Positions 1-7,712 of a stretch of 64,000 nucleotides of DNA are shown piece by piece. The notes under the pieces are model-generated. The model worked only from the letters and a program-made list of their open reading frames with translations. It made no database searches and was not told the DNA's origin. Position 1 is the first letter of the stretch; every line of letters begins with the position of its first letter. The position numbers and the translations under genes were made by a program. The stretch spans positions 1,302,001 to 1,366,000 of the forward strand of contig NZ_SISG01000001.1 in NCBI RefSeq assembly GCF_004310685.1, written 5' to 3'. Origin of the DNA: Glaciihabitans arcticus (GTDB taxonomy: Bacteria > Actinomycetota > Actinomycetes > Actinomycetales > Microbacteriaceae).

Positions 1-99
1 GTCGTCGTCGCCACGGCGAAGGGGCTGGTCACTGTCGAGCTCGCCGACGTGATCGCGGCGAAGGAGATTCCGCCGCCTCCCGCTCCCCGCCCGCGCTAG
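1..99 (+). CDS. C-terminal fragment of a small SH3-like protein
   Basis: An open frame runs from the window edge and ends at TAG (97-99), giving the last 32 residues of a protein whose start lies outside the window. The visible part reads as short beta-strand-like segments (VVVATAKGLVTVELADVIAA) followed by a Pro/Ala/Arg tail. This resembles the end of the small SH3-like domain found alone, or ahead of GNAT acetyltransferases, in actinobacteria. That resemblance is from memory and the fragment is too short for a firm call. Its stop codon overlaps the stop of the convergent permease gene. Confidence 0.5.
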   Translation, partial: VVVATAKGLVTVELADVIAAKEIPPPPAPRPR

Positions 100-866
100 T
101 TTCTCTTCAGGGCGCGCACGACCAGCTGGACGCCGACCGCGATCAGGAACGCGGCGAAGAGAATGTTGGCAACGAGCGGGCTGAGCGCCGCTGCCGCAAT
201 GGCACCGAGCGCAGTCGTGGCACACGCCGAGATTCCGATGACTGCGGCCGCACCAATGTCCACATTTCGGCGCCGTGCGTTGCCGAACGTTCCCGAGATG
301 GCCGTGGGCACCATCACCAGCAGTGAGGTGCCCTTGGCCACGAGGTCGCTCGCCCCGAAGAGCAGGATGAGCACGGGGACAATCACCGCGCCTCCACCGA
401 TCCCGAGCAGGCCGGACAGAACACCGACGACGAGGCCCGTCAGCACGAGAGCACCCATGCTCAGCAGGTTCAACTCGACCGAGGCATCACGCGAGGGAAT
501 GACCAGGAAGAGCGACACGACGACTACCGCGATGAAGCCGATAAAGCCCCACTGGATTGCGCGTCGGGGCAGGATCGCGAGCAGGTGGGTACCGATCTGG
601 GCGCCCACGATGGCCCCGATCGCAAGCAGCAGGGCGGCCGCCCAGTCGACGTTGCCAGTGGCGGCGTAGCTCACCACACCGATGAGCGAGATCGGCACGA
701 TCGCTGCGAGGGAGGTGCCGCTCGCGAGTCGCGGGTCGAAGCGCGCGGCCAGGACGAGAGCCGGAACGATGAGAATGCCACCGCCCACCCCGAACAGGCC
801 GGAGAGTAGACCCGCCACGAGCCCGATGGAGACGAAGATCAGCCAGTCGAGGGGTCGTCGGGTCAC
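96..866 (-). CDS. TauE/SafE family membrane permease
   Basis: The 256-residue protein is made of hydrophobic helices and has the family's internal duplication. A glycine-rich motif after the first helix (LLSGLFGVGGG) is repeated after the midpoint (LLGIGGGAVIVPVL). TauE/SafE (DUF81) proteins are inner-membrane carriers for sulfite, sulfoacetate or related organosulfur anions. Length and the two half-repeats agree with an intact member. The substrate cannot be read from the sequence and no sulfur-metabolism gene is nearby. The stop overlaps that of the convergent gene at 1-99. Confidence 0.88.
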   Translation of the reverse strand: MTRRPLDWLIFVSIGLVAGLLSGLFGVGGGILIVPALVLAARFDPRLASGTSLAAIVPISLIGVVSYAATGNVDWAAALLLAIGAIVGAQIGTHLLAILPRRAIQWGFIGFIAVVVVSLFLVIPSRDASVELNLLSMGALVLTGLVVGVLSGLLGIGGGAVIVPVLILLFGASDLVAKGTSLLVMVPTAISGTFGNARRRNVDIGAAAVIGISACATTALGAIAAAALSPLVANILFAAFLIAVGVQLVVRALKRN

Positions 867-875
867 CCGTCAAGC

Positions 876-1208
876 CTAGGCCGCGTGCGCCTCGGCCCGT
901 GCCCGGCGGTCGGCACGAAGGTCGCCCAGCACGGATCCAAGCTCGGCGATCGACACGAGCACACGGCGGGGACCGTCGAGGTCTCCCCCGCCGATGATGC
1001 CCAGTGTCTCGAGCTGGAAGGTGAGGCGCATCGACTTGCGCTCGGCAAGCCGAAGGGCCGCCGCGAGTGCCGGCCGGGAGAACGCACCGCTCTGCACGAC
1101 CAGTTCGATCACGCGATCGATGAGGTCGTACTCGGTCGGAAAGATCGGTGCGCTGAAGTCCAGGTTGTCGCCGAAAGGGTCAGCGGCGGGGTGGTCGAGT
1201 TCGTGCAT
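876..1208 (-). CDS. Small protein with FtsK-gamma-like helical domain
   Basis: A 110-residue protein of unknown function lying just upstream of the TauE/SafE gene. Residues about 28-75 read IDRVIELVVQSGAFSRPALA followed by a second helix and a hydrophobic turn (LETLGIIG). This spacing is like the winged-helix gamma domain of FtsK/SpoIIIE (ELV, then a recognition-like helix, then a LxxxGIVG-type turn). A related protein is encoded at 3023-3394, so the two look like paralogues about 2 kb apart. The C-terminal 35 residues are Arg/Ala rich. A role in DNA binding is only an inference from the fold resemblance. Confidence 0.6.
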   Translation of the reverse strand: MHELDHPAADPFGDNLDFSAPIFPTEYDLIDRVIELVVQSGAFSRPALAAALRLAERKSMRLTFQLETLGIIGGGDLDGPRRVLVSIAELGSVLGDLRADRRARAEAHAA

Positions 1209-1249
1209 GACTATGGTTCGGAGCGCCGCCGGCCCCGGTTGTCACCCCA

Positions 1250-1855
1250 TTACGAGGGGTACGGCTCATCCTTCAACAGCTTCGCGAGGTGCGCGGCATT
1301 AGCCGCGACTGCTTTGGTGGCGGATGCAACGGCCTCGGGCACCTGCGGCAGGTCGACGTAGTCGCGGCTCCCCATGGCCTCGTCATTCCAGTAGGTCGAG
1401 CCCTGCGCGGGAATGGTGAATCCGACGTCGCCGAGGCCCTGGAAGAGCTGCGACGCAATGTGGTGGGCACCGTCCTCATTGCCCACGACACCGACGATGG
1501 CCACCTTGTTGTACATCGTGAGCCGCCCGGCGTCATCCTTTTCGCTCAGTTCGGCATCGAGACGTTCGAGCACCTGCATGCCGACGCTGGGCAGCTGGCC
1601 CATCCACGTCGGGGTCGACACGATCAGGATGTCAGCGGCGAGGATCTTCGCGCGGATGCCGGGCCACTCGTCGCCAGCGCCTTCGTCGACCGTCACGCCG
1701 GGGCTGACGTGGAAGTCGACGACGCGCACGATCTCCCCCGTGACGTCGTGGTCGGCGAGTTCGGACAGGATGTCCTTGGCGAGCTTCTCGCTGCTCGAGG
1801 CGGCCGGTGAGGCCTTGAGGGTGCAGACGAGGGCGAGTGCGGTGAGTTCTGACAT
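1250..1855 (-). CDS. Flavodoxin / NADPH-dependent FMN reductase-like protein
   Basis: A 201-residue protein with the layout of the flavodoxin-like fold: an N-terminal strand and loop rich in Ser (TLKASPAASSSEK) where the FMN phosphate would bind, a middle strand followed by STPTWMGQLP (the flavin-ring loop with its Trp), and a third strand followed by GVVGNEDGAHH. This order matches NADPH-dependent FMN reductases and flavodoxin family proteins. The start was set at ATG 1855 because the fold begins there; upstream in-frame sequence is Arg-rich shadow. Partner and substrate are unknown. Confidence 0.8.
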   Translation of the reverse strand: MSELTALALVCTLKASPAASSSEKLAKDILSELADHDVTGEIVRVVDFHVSPGVTVDEGAGDEWPGIRAKILAADILIVSTPTWMGQLPSVGMQVLERLDAELSEKDDAGRLTMYNKVAIVGVVGNEDGAHHIASQLFQGLGDVGFTIPAQGSTYWNDEAMGSRDYVDLPQVPEAVASATKAVAANAAHLAKLLKDEPYPS

Positions 1856-1929
1856 GCTCCCAGACTCGCTGGTGCGTCCAGCGAGTGTCCAGTCGGTGGT
1901 CAGCGTTCCCAGCCGATTGTGCGGCGCGA

Positions 1930-2991
1930 CTAGGTGAGGACCCCGGTGATGAACGCAGCGACAATCCCGACCAGGGTGGCGCCAAGCGCGATCTTCGCGG
2001 GTAACGACAGCGAGCCGGGGCCGATGCGGCGGCCCTGCGGCGCGACCTGGTCGAGCGAGCGGTCGCCCGTGCGCTCGTCGCGGTAGCGCGAGGTACGCGT
2101 CTGGGTGCGATCGCCGATCGTGTCGACGATGCGCCGGATGCGACGCCACTCGTCACTCGAGGCGAGGTCGAACGGGGTGGTGCGGTACACGTACAGGGTG
2201 TCGTCGACGATCTCGACGTCGAGGTCGGCGCCCTCGTCGATGAGGATCGCCATGAGGTCGGGCGTGAGCAGGTAGAGCGCATCCCGTTCATAGCCCGCGG
2301 GCACGGTCAGCTCGAAGAATTCGCTGAAGTCGCCCTCGAGTTCGATCGCACCCCGATTGGCGAGTGTCGCGGGAAGCGTGATGCCGCGCAGGCCGTTGTT
2401 CGAGCGCGAGTCGAGCACCGTGTGCGGGAAGCGCCGCTCGAGCGGCACCGCTAGGTAGCCCCAGTGGAAGTCCATCGTCGCGCCCTTGGGCAGCAGGACC
2501 CGATAGTGCAGGTTGCCCGCCTCGAACTTCGGCTCACGTTGGAAGCGCACCCGGTCGGACACCCGACGGTCCGTGCCGTGGTTGAAGATCAGACCCGACT
2601 CGTCTACCTGCGCCGAAGACGCCTCGTAGTCGGCGCCGTTCTGCTCGGCGAACCGCGAGGTGCGCAGCCGCTCCGACCAGAGCCTGCTGCCGCGACGCGG
2701 GAAACGCACGCGAGCCAGCAGGATGACGCCTCCGGCCGCAATCAGCAGCGAGAAGATACTCCAGATGACCCGGCCGGCGTTGAACTCCTCGGAGAACAAC
2801 CCCCAGACACCAGAAACGGCGATGCCGGGCGTGAAGACGACCATCAGCGCGGTCGTTGCGACGGAGCGGAACGACATGGGAACGGAGTCGTAGGCGGGGA
2901 CACCCGCACTACGGCTGGAGTCGCGGTAGGCGCGAACGTCATCCCGTTTCGGCTCGGTGTCGAGTGGATCGAGGTCGAGCGTCTGGTCCAT
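1930..2991 (-). CDS. Hypothetical membrane protein, 353 aa
   Basis: No family was recognised. After about 40 polar residues there are two adjacent hydrophobic segments (residues about 43-65 and 75-95). A soluble region of about 200 residues follows, in which several aromatic and acidic strand-like stretches alternate. An Arg-rich basic stretch and one C-terminal hydrophobic segment (about residues 330-350) end the protein. It may therefore be a three-pass protein with a large cytoplasmic domain. It stands alone, with its own start at ATG 2991 and short gaps to both neighbours. No motif suggests an enzyme. Confidence 0.7.
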   Translation of the reverse strand: MDQTLDLDPLDTEPKRDDVRAYRDSSRSAGVPAYDSVPMSFRSVATTALMVVFTPGIAVSGVWGLFSEEFNAGRVIWSIFSLLIAAGGVILLARVRFPRRGSRLWSERLRTSRFAEQNGADYEASSAQVDESGLIFNHGTDRRVSDRVRFQREPKFEAGNLHYRVLLPKGATMDFHWGYLAVPLERRFPHTVLDSRSNNGLRGITLPATLANRGAIELEGDFSEFFELTVPAGYERDALYLLTPDLMAILIDEGADLDVEIVDDTLYVYRTTPFDLASSDEWRRIRRIVDTIGDRTQTRTSRYRDERTGDRSLDQVAPQGRRIGPGSLSLPAKIALGATLVGIVAAFITGVLT

Positions 2992-3022
2992 GGGCCCACT
3001 CTAAGTGACCCGTGGGTGCCGG

Positions 3023-3394
3023 TCAGGCGGCGGTGGCGTCCCGGCGATTGAGGCGCACGTCAACGAGGAACAGGGAGAGGTCCTCTACCTCGACGGCGAC
3101 CTCGTGGTGGTCGTCGGACTCGTCGCGCTCGATCACTCCGAGTGCCTCGAGCTCGTCGGTGAGGTGCTCGACGACCTCGGGCTCGAGCTGCAGCGCATGC
3201 TCGAGGCCGACGGGCGTGAAGACCTGGCTCTGCACAACGAGTTCGATGGAACGTTCGAGCAGTTCGAAGTCGGGGTCGTCGATCTCGGCGATCAACTCCT
3301 TGCCCTCCTCCGGGAGGGCGGAGAAGATGCTCTCACTGGGCGGGTTGACGTCGAAGACGGTCGGGGCAGCGGGGGTCTCAGCGGTAAGCGTCAT
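3023..3394 (-). CDS. Small acidic protein, paralogue of the 876-1208 product
   Basis: A 123-residue acidic protein. Residues about 45-90 contain LLERSIELVVQSQVFTPVGL and then LTDELEALGVIE, which align without gaps to the core of the protein at 876-1208 (shared ELVVQS, F, L, LE.LG.I). The pattern is like the FtsK gamma winged helix, but no ATPase is attached. The tail is rich in Asp, Glu and Val. Start ATG 3394 was chosen because upstream in-frame sequence crosses the tRNA and its terminator. The function is unknown; DNA binding or a protein-protein adaptor role are both possible. Confidence 0.68.
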   Translation of the reverse strand: MTLTAETPAAPTVFDVNPPSESIFSALPEEGKELIAEIDDPDFELLERSIELVVQSQVFTPVGLEHALQLEPEVVEHLTDELEALGVIERDESDDHHEVAVEVEDLSLFLVDVRLNRRDATAA

Positions 3395-3520
3395 GCGGGT
3401 ACTCGATTTCGGGTCGATGTGCCAAACGGGGGTGAGACCAACCCTAGGCGCGTGTCCCCCTAACGGGGGGCCGAACGGGGTACCTGGCAGCGACCTCTGG
3501 GCGTTCTCCAAGATCAGCCC

Positions 3521-3556
3521 AAAAACACAAAACCCCGACCGCTTTCGCGATCGGGG
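3521..3556 (-). terminator. Rho-independent terminator after tRNA-Ala
   Basis: On the minus strand an inverted repeat (3533-3556, arms CCCCGA / TCGGGG with a GC-rich inner stem and GAAA-type loop) is followed by a T-rich run (TTTTGTGTTTTT, 3532-3521). It lies just 3' of the tRNA gene and would end its transcript. Confidence 0.85.
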
Positions 3557-3571
3557 TGTGTCTACCTTGAG

Positions 3572-3645
3572 TGGATCCAAGGGGATTCGAACCCCTGACC
3601 CCCTGCATGCCATGCAGGTGCGCTACCGGGCTGCGCCATGGACCC
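3572..3645 (-). tRNA. tRNA-Ala (anticodon GGC)
   Basis: Read on the minus strand, the 74 bases fold as a full cloverleaf. The acceptor arms GGGTCCA/TGGATCC pair with one G-T. The D arm is GCGC/GCGC, with loop AGCCCGGTA. The anticodon stem is CCTGC/GCAGG, with loop ATGGCAT giving anticodon GGC. The T arm AGGGG/CCCCT encloses TTCGAAT. Position 3572 supplies the discriminator base A. CCA is not encoded. The anticodon reads GCC and GCU alanine codons. Confidence 0.96.
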
Positions 3646-3729
3646 TCGGTATGCCGGCTTCAAAAAGCCAACTTGAAAAGATTACTACAGATCGGTGACC
3701 GTGCGAACCGCCGCTGCCATACTGTGCGG

Positions 3730-4098
3730 ATGACGCGCTCCCCGCTCCTCATCATTGCTGCCATCCTGCTCGCGGTCGGCCTGCTCGCGGGCGGGTCCGC
3801 CCTCCTCACTGCGGTCTCCCCCGTCACGGTCACCCTGCCGGCGTCAATCGATCCGGAAAAGTCAGAGTGGTCCTGCGGCAGCCTGCCCGGCCTCGTGTGG
3901 AGCGGCGCGACGGGGTACTTTGGTGGCGAGCAGTCCGAGGGGGTCTACGAGTTCGTGACGGAGGCGTGCCCTCCGGCGGGCGCCGCCGTACTCACGCGGG
4001 TGCTTGTGACAACCGCAATCGGGCTGGCCGCGCTGCTGGGCGCAGTGATCGTGTTCCTCGTGCACCTGCGGAGAGCCCGCGCCGCGGCATCCGGCTGA
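3730..4098 (+). CDS. Small two-pass membrane protein, 122 aa
   Basis: No family recognised. Residues about 5-30 form a hydrophobic segment. About 55 extracytoplasmic residues with two cysteines (WSCGSLPG and TEACPPAG) follow, then a second hydrophobic segment (about 88-112) and a short basic tail. The two cysteines could form a disulfide outside the cell. There is no Shine-Dalgarno sequence. A CATACT hexamer ends six bases before ATG 3730, as in several other genes here, so the mRNA may be leaderless. Confidence 0.72.
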   Translation: MTRSPLLIIAAILLAVGLLAGGSALLTAVSPVTVTLPASIDPEKSEWSCGSLPGLVWSGATGYFGGEQSEGVYEFVTEACPPAGAAVLTRVLVTTAIGLAALLGAVIVFLVHLRRARAAASG

Positions 4099-4129
4099 TC
4101 AGGCAGCAGAGTTCAGGCAGACTTGTTGC

Positions 4130-4687
4130 ATGGCAACTCCGATCACCGTCTCCATCACCCGCATCGTCGACCCGGAGCGGGCCAAGGAGGTCGCCGCCTG
4201 GGCGCGTGCCGGACAGGACCTGCTGAGCGCGAGCCCCGGTTATCTCGGTTCGGGATGGGTGCGCCCCGATCCCGACAGCGAAGAGTGGCACATGCTCTAC
4301 CGTTTCGCGAACGCCTCGGATCTCGAGGTGTGGGAGAAGTCGCCCGAGCGCGCCTGGTGGGTCGCGTCAGCCCTCGGCATGGTGGAGCACTCCCCCGAGG
4401 AACGCCGCACCGGCATTGAGGGATGGTTCGACGAGCCGACGACCGTCGAGGTCATCGCGCCCGTCAAGAAGACCCCGCCGCGCTGGAAGCAGATGATCTC
4501 GATCTTCATCGTCTTCTACCCGCTGAGCCTCATCACCAACTGGGCGATCGCCGGATTCACCCACGACTGGGCGCTCCCGTGGCGGGTGCTGCTGCTCGTG
4601 GTGATCGTCTCGCCGATCATGACGTACCTCGCCCTGCCCGCCGTGACGCGGGCCCTGCGGCCATGGCTGCAGCGCGGTCTGAAATAG
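4130..4687 (+). CDS. Membrane-anchored antibiotic-biosynthesis-monooxygenase (ABM)-like protein
   Basis: The first 100 residues of this 185-residue protein have the ABM ferredoxin-like pattern: an ITVSITRIVDP strand, a helix with AAWARAGQDLLSASPGYLGS, an EEWHMLYRF strand, and a WEKSPE helix. Two hydrophobic segments follow (about 122-145 and 152-175). ABM domains occur in heme-degrading and quinone monooxygenases and in many uncharacterised proteins. A subset fused to two C-terminal helices is known in actinobacteria. The catalytic chemistry of this one cannot be inferred. It ends at the base before the convergent rsfS stop. Confidence 0.75.
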   Translation: MATPITVSITRIVDPERAKEVAAWARAGQDLLSASPGYLGSGWVRPDPDSEEWHMLYRFANASDLEVWEKSPERAWWVASALGMVEHSPEERRTGIEGWFDEPTTVEVIAPVKKTPPRWKQMISIFIVFYPLSLITNWAIAGFTHDWALPWRVLLLVVIVSPIMTYLALPAVTRALRPWLQRGLK

Positions 4688-5086
4688 TTACTCCGCTGTC
4701 GCTTCGGCGTCTGCTGGGACGCGGCCGGCGTTGATCTCCAGCGGGATCGCCGGGCAGTCCTTCCACAGGCGCTCGAGCGAGTAGTACATGCGGTCTTCCT
4801 CGTGGAAGACGTGAACGACGACGTCGCCGAAGTCGAGCAGGACCCAACGGCCCTCTGCGCGGCCTTCGCGGCGCAGCGGCTTGGAGCCGGCCTCGATCAT
4901 CTTGTCCTCGATCTCGCCGGCGATGGCGACGACGTTGCGCTCGTTGCGCCCCGTCGCGAGAAGGAAGATGTCGGTCAGCGGCAGGGGTCCGGATACGTCG
5001 AGTGCGACGAGATCTTCGGCTTGCTTCGAGTCGGCGGCGAGAGCCGCCACGTTGACGAGTTCGCGGGCGCGATCGGTAGCAGTCAC
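4688..5086 (-). CDS. rsfS: Ribosome silencing factor RsfS
   Basis: The 132-residue protein has the RsfS/Iojap core: an N-terminal helix with LVNVAALAADSKQAEDLVAL, then TDIFLLATGRNERNV, GRWVLLDFGDVVVHVF and ERLWKD. RsfS binds ribosomal protein L14 on the 50S subunit and blocks joining with 30S when nutrients are poor. It is the last gene of the minus-strand run nadD - 581-aa protein - rsfS, an arrangement common in actinobacteria. The C-terminus carries a short acidic Ala/Glu extension. The gap to the previous gene is 52 bases. Confidence 0.93.
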   Translation of the reverse strand: MTATDRARELVNVAALAADSKQAEDLVALDVSGPLPLTDIFLLATGRNERNVVAIAGEIEDKMIEAGSKPLRREGRAEGRWVLLDFGDVVVHVFHEEDRMYYSLERLWKDCPAIPLEINAGRVPADAEATAE

Positions 5087-5138
5087 TGGGTCCTTTGGGA
5101 GATGGTGTGTGAAGAAGTCACAGGCGGAAAATCGGAGA

Positions 5139-6884
5139 TTAGAACATTCCGTTGACGAAGGCCACGACGAGGAGCGTGACGACGGCAGCGGCGAGGACGA
5201 CTGTGGTGCCCAGGAGAATGGGCAGCAGTCGGCTGGTCTTGGGCTGGGCGTTCGCCAGAACGCCGTGGGTTGAGGTGTGGGTGCTCACGGCGCGGATGGC
5301 GCGCACGGGGGCCGAGTCGGTACTGATGATCTCGTTGTCGAAGGCGTCGAACAGGTTGTCGACATCGGGGTCGTCGTAGCGACGGGCGTCGCCGCCGGTC
5401 GTGCCGAGGCTGCGCGGCAGGTCGATGCTGCCGGTGACGAGGATGTCACCGGTGTTGCCGATGGCCGTCGAGAAATCAGGGGCCGGGATGACGGGCAGCA
5501 CAAGAGCGCTCGTCGTGGTGGCGATGTTACTGCCGCCGACCTCACGGCTCAGCGTGTTCTCGTAGGGCTGCGTCTCGTCGTCGAGCTCACCCTGGCGGGA
5601 CCAGTGGCCCGCTGCGGACGAGAACGGCTGCTCGGTGACCTCGGGTTCGACGAACTGCGGCGCGAGCTGCACCTGCGACTCGGCGACGAGGGCCGCTGCG
5701 TCGCGCTCGGTCTGGGCATTAGCCAGTGCGTTGGCTTCGAGGGTCGCGGCATGCAGAGCCTCGGCGCGCTCGGTGTCAGCGGCCTCCGCACGGCGGGCCT
5801 GCTCCTGGCGCTCTTCCTCGGCACGCAGCTCGGCGTGACGCACGGCCTCTGCCTGGCTCTCGTGCTCGGCCTGCTGGCGGGCCTGGTCGGCGGCCTCACG
5901 CTCGGCGAATTCGACGCGGGCGCGCTCGTCCTGTGCCTCGCGAGCTTCGGCGGCAGCCGAGAAAGCCTCGTCGGCATCGGTCTCGCGCACGGGAGGTGTG
6001 GTCTGCTCCGCGGGCGGAGTGGTCTGGTCTGCCGCGAGCTCTGGCTGCTCGGCGGGCGCGGTGCGGGCACGGGTCAGCGCCTCGAACTCCGCCATGGCAT
6101 TGGAGAGGGCGGAGGCGGAGCTGGGAGCGACCGGCTCGACGAGCGGCGGAACGCTGGGCGCTGCCGAAGCGGCTGCAGCCTCCTGCTGCGCAAGGAGGGC
6201 GCGCATCTCGCGACGGCTCATAGTCTGCGGCTCGGGGCTGGCCGGGGCCGGCACGGCGTGCACGGGAACCTGTGGCGCCTGCGCCGCAGGCGGGAGGAAG
6301 GCGGAGGGCGGAGAGGTGACCTGGGCAGGCGGCGTCGTGACCTGCGCGGGCGGAGTCGCCTGCTGGGTCTCGGGTGCCGGCACCGGGAGACGCGGAGGAG
6401 CCGCCTGCGTGCGGTACTCGAGCGGGGCTGCACCCTCGGTGGGGCGTGCACCGGGCGTCGTCGCCCAGGGCTGAGGCTGCTGCGGCGCGGAGGCCGTGCG
6501 GCGGCCTTCGGGGCTAAAGTCGCGAACGCGGTAGGCCTGCTCGGGCGCCTGCGCGTGCGTGGAGGGCTGCGCCCACGGCTCGTGCGCGCTGGTCGATGCG
6601 CCACCCTGGGTGGCGTAGTTGAGGGGTTCGGCCTGCGGAGGCGTTGTTGCCTGCGCGTCGCGATCGTCGGGGGCGGCGGCGCGCGCGCGGCGACCGGTGG
6701 GTGCAGGGCCGGCGAAGGGCTCAGCAACAGCGTTTTCGGCGCCCTCAGCGGGGTTTTCGGCGGGAGCAACGGGCTGGTCACCCGTGAACTGGGCGAAGTT
6801 CGCCTGAGCGTCGGGGTTTTCACCGCGCTCACTTTGTCGCACCGCTCTCCGCGAATGCGGCGGCGGATCCTGAAAGGTGGTCAT
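5139..6884 (-). CDS. Tail-anchored Ala/Pro/Gln-rich protein between nadD and rsfS
   Basis: The 581-residue protein is of unknown function. About 300 residues of Pro/Ala/Gln-rich, probably disordered sequence come first, with repeats such as TPPAQVT and TTPPAEQ. A charged Glu/Ala/Arg-rich stretch (about 310-400) then has coiled-coil character. A further region and a single C-terminal hydrophobic segment (about 552-578) complete it, so the bulk should face the cytoplasm. Start ATG 6884 was chosen because CGGAGC lies upstream at good spacing and ATGA overlaps the nadD stop, giving translational coupling. A protein of this layout between nadD and rsfS recurs in Microbacteriaceae, as far as I recall; its role is unknown. 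Confidence 0.72.
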   Translation of the reverse strand: MTTFQDPPPHSRRAVRQSERGENPDAQANFAQFTGDQPVAPAENPAEGAENAVAEPFAGPAPTGRRARAAAPDDRDAQATTPPQAEPLNYATQGGASTSAHEPWAQPSTHAQAPEQAYRVRDFSPEGRRTASAPQQPQPWATTPGARPTEGAAPLEYRTQAAPPRLPVPAPETQQATPPAQVTTPPAQVTSPPSAFLPPAAQAPQVPVHAVPAPASPEPQTMSRREMRALLAQQEAAAASAAPSVPPLVEPVAPSSASALSNAMAEFEALTRARTAPAEQPELAADQTTPPAEQTTPPVRETDADEAFSAAAEAREAQDERARVEFAEREAADQARQQAEHESQAEAVRHAELRAEEERQEQARRAEAADTERAEALHAATLEANALANAQTERDAAALVAESQVQLAPQFVEPEVTEQPFSSAAGHWSRQGELDDETQPYENTLSREVGGSNIATTTSALVLPVIPAPDFSTAIGNTGDILVTGSIDLPRSLGTTGGDARRYDDPDVDNLFDAFDNEIISTDSAPVRAIRAVSTHTSTHGVLANAQPKTSRLLPILLGTTVVLAAAVVTLLVVAFVNGMF

Positions 6885-7489
6885 GAGTTGCTCCGATACA
6901 GGTGGTGTTTGGAGATGTACTGAACAACACCGTCGGGGACCAAATACCACACCGGGAATCCCCGGCTAACCCGGTTTCGGCAATCCGTTGAAGAGATCGC
7001 CAGCGCAGGCACTTCCAACGAGCTTACGCCTTGCTCGGGCAATCCGGAAATGGCCAGCGTGTGACCTGGCCGGGAAACTGCTATGAAGTGGGCGAGAGAC
7101 CAGACATCGCCCACGTCTTTCCAGTCGAGAATCTGGGCGACTGCGTCGGCGCCCGAGATGAAGAACAGGTCCGCTTCGGGCCTCGAGGCGCGGATATCGC
7201 GGAGCGTATCGACCGTGTAGGTGGGTCCGCCGCGGTCGATATCGACCCGGCTGACGGTGAAGCGCGGGTTGGCCGCCGTGGCGATCACCGTCATGAGGTA
7301 GCGGTGCTCCCCCTCGGTGACGTCCTGCTTCATCCACGGCTCACCGGTAGGCACGAAGATGACCTCGTCGAGGTCGAACTTCTGCTGCACCTCGCTCGCG
7401 GCCACCAGGTGACCGTTGTGGATCGGGTCGAAGGTTCCACCCATAACGCCGATGCGCGCACGTCGCTGTGCGACCTCGACCTCGACCAT
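6881..7489 (-). CDS. nadD: Nicotinate-nucleotide adenylyltransferase NadD
   Basis: NadD joins nicotinate mononucleotide and ATP to form deamido-NAD in NAD synthesis. The 202-residue protein has the nucleotidyltransferase signature [11 protein letters not shown] near residue 17 and the second ATP-binding motif [10 protein letters not shown] near residue 170, both intact. Length is normal for the family. The stop overlaps the start of the 581-residue tail-anchored protein by four bases (ATGA). The upstream neighbour is the 61-residue membrane protein at 7498, eight bases away, and proA precedes that. Confidence 0.95.
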   Translation of the reverse strand: MVEVEVAQRRARIGVMGGTFDPIHNGHLVAASEVQQKFDLDEVIFVPTGEPWMKQDVTEGEHRYLMTVIATAANPRFTVSRVDIDRGGPTYTVDTLRDIRASRPEADLFFISGADAVAQILDWKDVGDVWSLAHFIAVSRPGHTLAISGLPEQGVSSLEVPALAISSTDCRNRVSRGFPVWYLVPDGVVQYISKHHLYRSNS

Positions 7490-7497
7490 GGTCGGGC

Positions 7498-7683
7498 CTA
7501 GTGGCCTGCGGTGTGCGCGTCGTGGTCGCCGGTCTTATGCGAGTGACGGTTAGCCACATCGCGGTAGCTCCAGGTCACGACGCCGAGGGCGAGGAGCACA
7601 ACGAAGGCGATTCCGGCCGGGATGAACGGCGAGATGGATTCGGTGTGTTCGGCGGTCTCGATGACCGTAGCGATGAGCGACAT
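7498..7683 (-). CDS. Small single-pass membrane protein, 61 aa
   Basis: A short protein with one hydrophobic segment (about residues 19-40, [20 protein letters not shown]) and a His/Asp-rich tail ([15 protein letters not shown]). The start is ATG 7683, supported by AGGGAGA upstream; the in-frame Met at 7749 would overlap proA. It lies between proA and nadD in the same orientation. The five histidines in the tail could bind metal, but nothing else supports that. No function is known. Confidence 0.7.
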   Translation of the reverse strand: MSLIATVIETAEHTESISPFIPAGIAFVVLLALGVVTWSYRDVANRHSHKTGDHDAHTAGH

Positions 7684-7712
7684 GGTTTCTCCCTGATTCT
7701 GACTACTAAATA

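Noticed and set aside
3656-3669. GGCTT-CAAA-AAGCC hairpin upstream of tRNA-Ala considered as a terminator
   Set aside because: It is short, lacks a T-run on the useful strand and has no gene ending at it.
5277-6923. 548-aa Gly/Leu/Arg-rich open frame antisense to the 581-aa protein
   Set aside because: The minus-strand frame has a ribosome-binding site, ATGA coupling to nadD and a clear C-terminal anchor; the plus-strand frame has none of these.
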